The notes under the pieces: generated by a model
What the model was told of the DNA's origin: nothing
What the model saw: the letters and a program-made list of their open reading frames with translations, nothing else
The model's database searches: none
NCBI GenBank assembly: GCA_019308625.1
Contig: JAFDHU010000076.1
Span: 1 to 6,904, forward strand
DNA length: 6,904 nt
Reading direction: 5' to 3'
Source of the DNA: Deltaproteobacteria bacterium
GTDB taxonomy: Bacteria; Desulfobacterota; Desulfobaccia; Desulfobaccales; 0-14-0-80-60-11
Translations under genes and position numbers: made by a program
In this document: positions 5,105 to 6,904 of the stretch, in pieces
How the letters are laid out: every line of letters starts with the position of its first letter
Position numbering within the stretch: the first letter of the stretch is position 1

Positions 5105-6709
5105 ATGGAGTCGAAGCATGATTTCATGAGGCTGTTGCTGCTGTTGACCCTGGCGGTGCTGGTGGCCTGGGTGCCCCTGGCACCGCAGCCGGCCCAGGCC
5201 TCCTATGAGGACGCCGCCATCTTCTATGACGAGCTGTCTCAATACGGGAGCTGGGTGGATTACGAAGATTACGGGCCGGTGTGGTACCCCTCGCAGGTGG
5301 AGGAGGACTGGCGCCCCTACACCAACGGCCGCTGGGTACCCAGTGAGCAGGGTTATTTGTTTGAGACCGATGAACCCTGGGCTTGGGCCACCTACCATTA
5401 CGGCAACTGGATGCCCACCGAGAACTACGGCTGGGTATGGGTTCCCGGCCGCACCTGGTACCCCAATACCGTGGCTTGGCGTCACAGCCCGGAGGATACC
5501 CCGGATGATCTGGCTTACATCGGCTGGGCCCCCATCCCGCCACCCAACTATGTACCGCCTCCGGGCTATGGGGCGCCCGGCTATTACGGCGGTTCCACGG
5601 TTCTGGATCTCATTGCCGCGCCCTTCTGGATCTTCGTCCAGGCCACCAGGTTTCTGTTGGGCTTCGGCATGCCTTATTCACCCAGCTATTCCTATTACGG
5701 ATGCGGCTGCCTGGCCCCGATCAACTATGTGCCGGTGATTTATCCTGCCACCGTTGTGGTGCGTACCTGGTACTATCCCAGCTATTACCCCTCCTACCTG
5801 CTCAGAGGTCCGGCTTATGGCGCATATTTCTGGGGACCGCCCGTGAGGTATGTCTCCCGGGTGACCCGCATCAACTACATCACCATAAACCACTACATCC
5901 GAAAGGTCCACATCCACCACATCCGGGGAGGTTGGCCGGGTAGGGTGATTTTCCGGCGCAACCCTCACCTGTGGAAGATCGTGCCGGTGAAAGACCCGGT
6001 CCGCCTGTCCCGCCTTAAACCCAAGCGCGTGTTTAATGTGAAGATCGCCGCCAAGCACCTGGGCAACCCCCGGGCCATCGTCCGTCCGGCGGGCCTGAGG
6101 CCTCTGGACAGGGCACGTCTGCCCAAAGCCAGAGCCGTGGCGTTCACCGGCAAGCCGCGGGGGAAATTCCGGGCCCTGGAACTGCCCCGGAGGGCCCAGC
6201 AGCGCCTGACCCCACGGCAGCGGGAGCGCCTGCAGCGACTTAAACCTGTGGCCGTGAAAGGTCCGGCGGGACGCGAGGCAGGGAAGGCAGTCCGTGGCCC
6301 AGGCCCATGGGTTACCCCCAAAGGTGCCGCCCGAATGAAACCCGGCCGTCCCGAAGAGTTGAGCAGACAGCGCGGCCGGCGGGTGGGACCAGGTGAAGGG
6401 CCGGAGACTTCCCAGGGACTGCGGCGCGGTCCGATTCGGGGCTTCCAGGGACCGCCAGCGCGAGGCGTACGCCGGGGACCGGCAGCCGTACCCGAAACCA
6501 TCCGCGGCATGCGGCGCGGGCCGCAGGCAGGGGTTCAGGGCACGCAGCCCCAGGCCCTTCGTCGGGGAAAGGTTGCACCTCCCGCGGCCACCCAGGGTTT
6601 GAAGGGCAAGCCGGGCAAGGCGGCCAAGCCGCCGGAAGCCGCCGGTTTCACCCGCCCCGGCCGGGCCAGAAAGCAGGGAATTCAGCCCGGCTGGCAGTGG
6701 CCGGGTTAA
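5105..6709 (+). CDS. Exported DUF6600-domain protein with basic Arg/Gly/Pro tail
   Basis: The protein has 534 residues. Residues 1-32 form a Sec signal peptide: MESKHDFMR, a hydrophobic Leu/Val core, then the AQA signal-peptidase site at 30-32. Residues 36-146 match the DUF6600 pattern: YGSWVDYEDYGPVW (47-60), WRPYTNGRW (69-77), HYGNW (98-102), GWVWVPG (109-115), WYPNTVAWR (118-126), IGWAPIPP (139-146). A hydrophobic, Tyr/Pro-rich region follows (about 160-260). After residue 270 the sequence is strongly basic, and its last 100 residues carry RRGP-type repeats. The function of DUF6600 proteins is not established; related genes are often annotated as FecR-like or as hypothetical envelope proteins. 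The product should sit in the periplasm or cell surface. The stop at 6707-6709 may be caused by a frameshift, since the next frame continues the same kind of tail to the window edge. Confidence 0.85.
   Translation: MESKHDFMRLLLLLTLAVLVAWVPLAPQPAQASYEDAAIFYDELSQYGSWVDYEDYGPVWYPSQVEEDWRPYTNGRWVPSEQGYLFETDEPWAWATYHYGNWMPTENYGWVWVPGRTWYPNTVAWRHSPEDTPDDLAYIGWAPIPPPNYVPPPGYGAPGYYGGSTVLDLIAAPFWIFVQATRFLLGFGMPYSPSYSYYGCGCLAPINYVPVIYPATVVVRTWYYPSYYPSYLLRGPAYGAYFWGPPVRYVSRVTRINYITINHYIRKVHIHHIRGGWPGRVIFRRNPHLWKIVPVKDPVRLSRLKPKRVFNVKIAAKHLGNPRAIVRPAGLRPLDRARLPKARAVAFTGKPRGKFRALELPRRAQQRLTPRQRERLQRLKPVAVKGPAGREAGKAVRGPGPWVTPKGAARMKPGRPEELSRQRGRRVGPGEGPETSQGLRRGPIRGFQGPPARGVRRGPAAVPETIRGMRRGPQAGVQGTQPQALRRGKVAPPAATQGLKGKPGKAAKPPEAAGFTRPGRARKQGIQPGWQWPG
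6416..6613 (+). repeat. Coding repeat: five RRGP-like units in the DUF6600 tail
   Basis: Units begin GLRRGP (438), GVRRGP (454), GMRRGP (468), ALRRGK (484) and GLKGKP (498). The start-to-start spacing is 16, 14, 16 and 14 residues. The linkers are rich in Pro, Ala, Gln and Thr. The units differ in DNA sequence, so the repeats are old or under selection on the protein rather than recent duplications. Confidence 0.6.
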
Positions 6710-6710
6710 G

Positions 6711-6904
6711 CGGGGAGTCGGGCCGAAGGGAGTTCAGAAATCCTTTCAAGGGCCGCCGCCTGCGGTGAAACCGTACCGGACTACCACCCGGGGCAGGAAA
6801 AGGGCTCTTCCGCCGGCGGGCGTTCAACCGTATGGCAAAGTCCGGAAGGGTAGCCGGCCGGCCCGTTTCGGCACCCCCTACCGGAGTCGGAAAACCCTGC
6901 GCTC
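6711..6904 (+). pseudogene. Frame-shifted continuation of the DUF6600 basic tail (partial)
   Basis: The frame +1 relative to the DUF6600 gene is open from 6603 to the window edge. From 6711 it encodes 64 residues rich in Arg, Gly, Pro and Lys, beginning RGVGPKGVQKSFQGPPPAVK. The FQGPP motif (codons 6744-6758) recurs from residues 447-451 of the upstream protein, and the DNA around both copies is similar. No ATG occurs in this frame after 6603, so it is unlikely to be a separate gene with a normal start. The most likely explanation is a one-base indel or sequencing error near 6690-6710; a natural end of the gene at 6709 followed by decayed repeat sequence is the alternative. Confidence 0.5.

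Noticed and set aside
5965..6510. Open frame on the minus strand opposite the DUF6600 tail
   Set aside because: It is the low-complexity shadow of an Arg/Gly/Pro-rich coding region.

Overview
The window is GC-rich chromosomal DNA from a Gram-negative bacterium. The best guess is a deltaproteobacterium sensu lato (Desulfobacterota). Three things point that way: the coaE-rho gene order, a Rho of ordinary proteobacterial architecture, and a signal-peptide-bearing DUF6600 protein beside genes of archaeal or thermophile flavour (a COG1237 metallo-beta-lactamase-fold protein and a Clp1/Grc3-type polynucleotide kinase). The lineage is an inference; no marker here fixes it. All supported genes lie on the + strand.

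Layout. Positions 1-87 are the tail of an unidentified gene. The 295-base gap 88-382 is unusually rich in structure. It holds a perfect 10-bp palindrome containing a consensus DnaA-box sequence (150-172), a dispersed-repeat-like element with TGTCATTCTGAG-type ends (184-246), a small 6-bp inverted repeat (275-291), a G-quadruplex-type G-run cluster (305-343) and a 22-position near-perfect hairpin (324-370) ending 12 bases before coaE. CoaE (dephospho-CoA kinase) runs 383-979. The 296-base gap 980-1275 is the probable rho leader, with one plausible promoter and a strong hairpin (1224-1248) shortly before the rho ribosome binding site. Rho (transcription termination factor) runs 1276-2523.

A 176-base gap with a candidate promoter precedes a COG1237-like MBL-fold hydrolase (2700-3623). 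After another 122 bases comes a P-loop protein with the signatures of the Clp1/Grc3 RNA 5'-kinase family (3746-4825). A 279-base AT-rich to mixed gap leads to an exported DUF6600 protein with a long basic Arg/Gly/Pro tail (5105-6709). The 195 bases after its stop encode, one frame over, 64 more residues of the same composition with a shared FQGPP motif, so the gene probably continues past the window edge and is interrupted by a frameshift.

How the genes fit together. coaE and rho are housekeeping genes often adjacent in this group. The MBL protein and the Clp1/Grc3-like kinase do not form an obvious pathway, although both Rho and the kinase act on RNA. No convincing hairpin plus U-tract terminator is visible after any gene. 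I see no tRNA, rRNA, CRISPR array, insertion sequence or phage gene. The points most worth following up are the structured coaE upstream region, the bacterial Clp1/Grc3-like kinase, and the frame-broken repeat tail of the DUF6600 protein.
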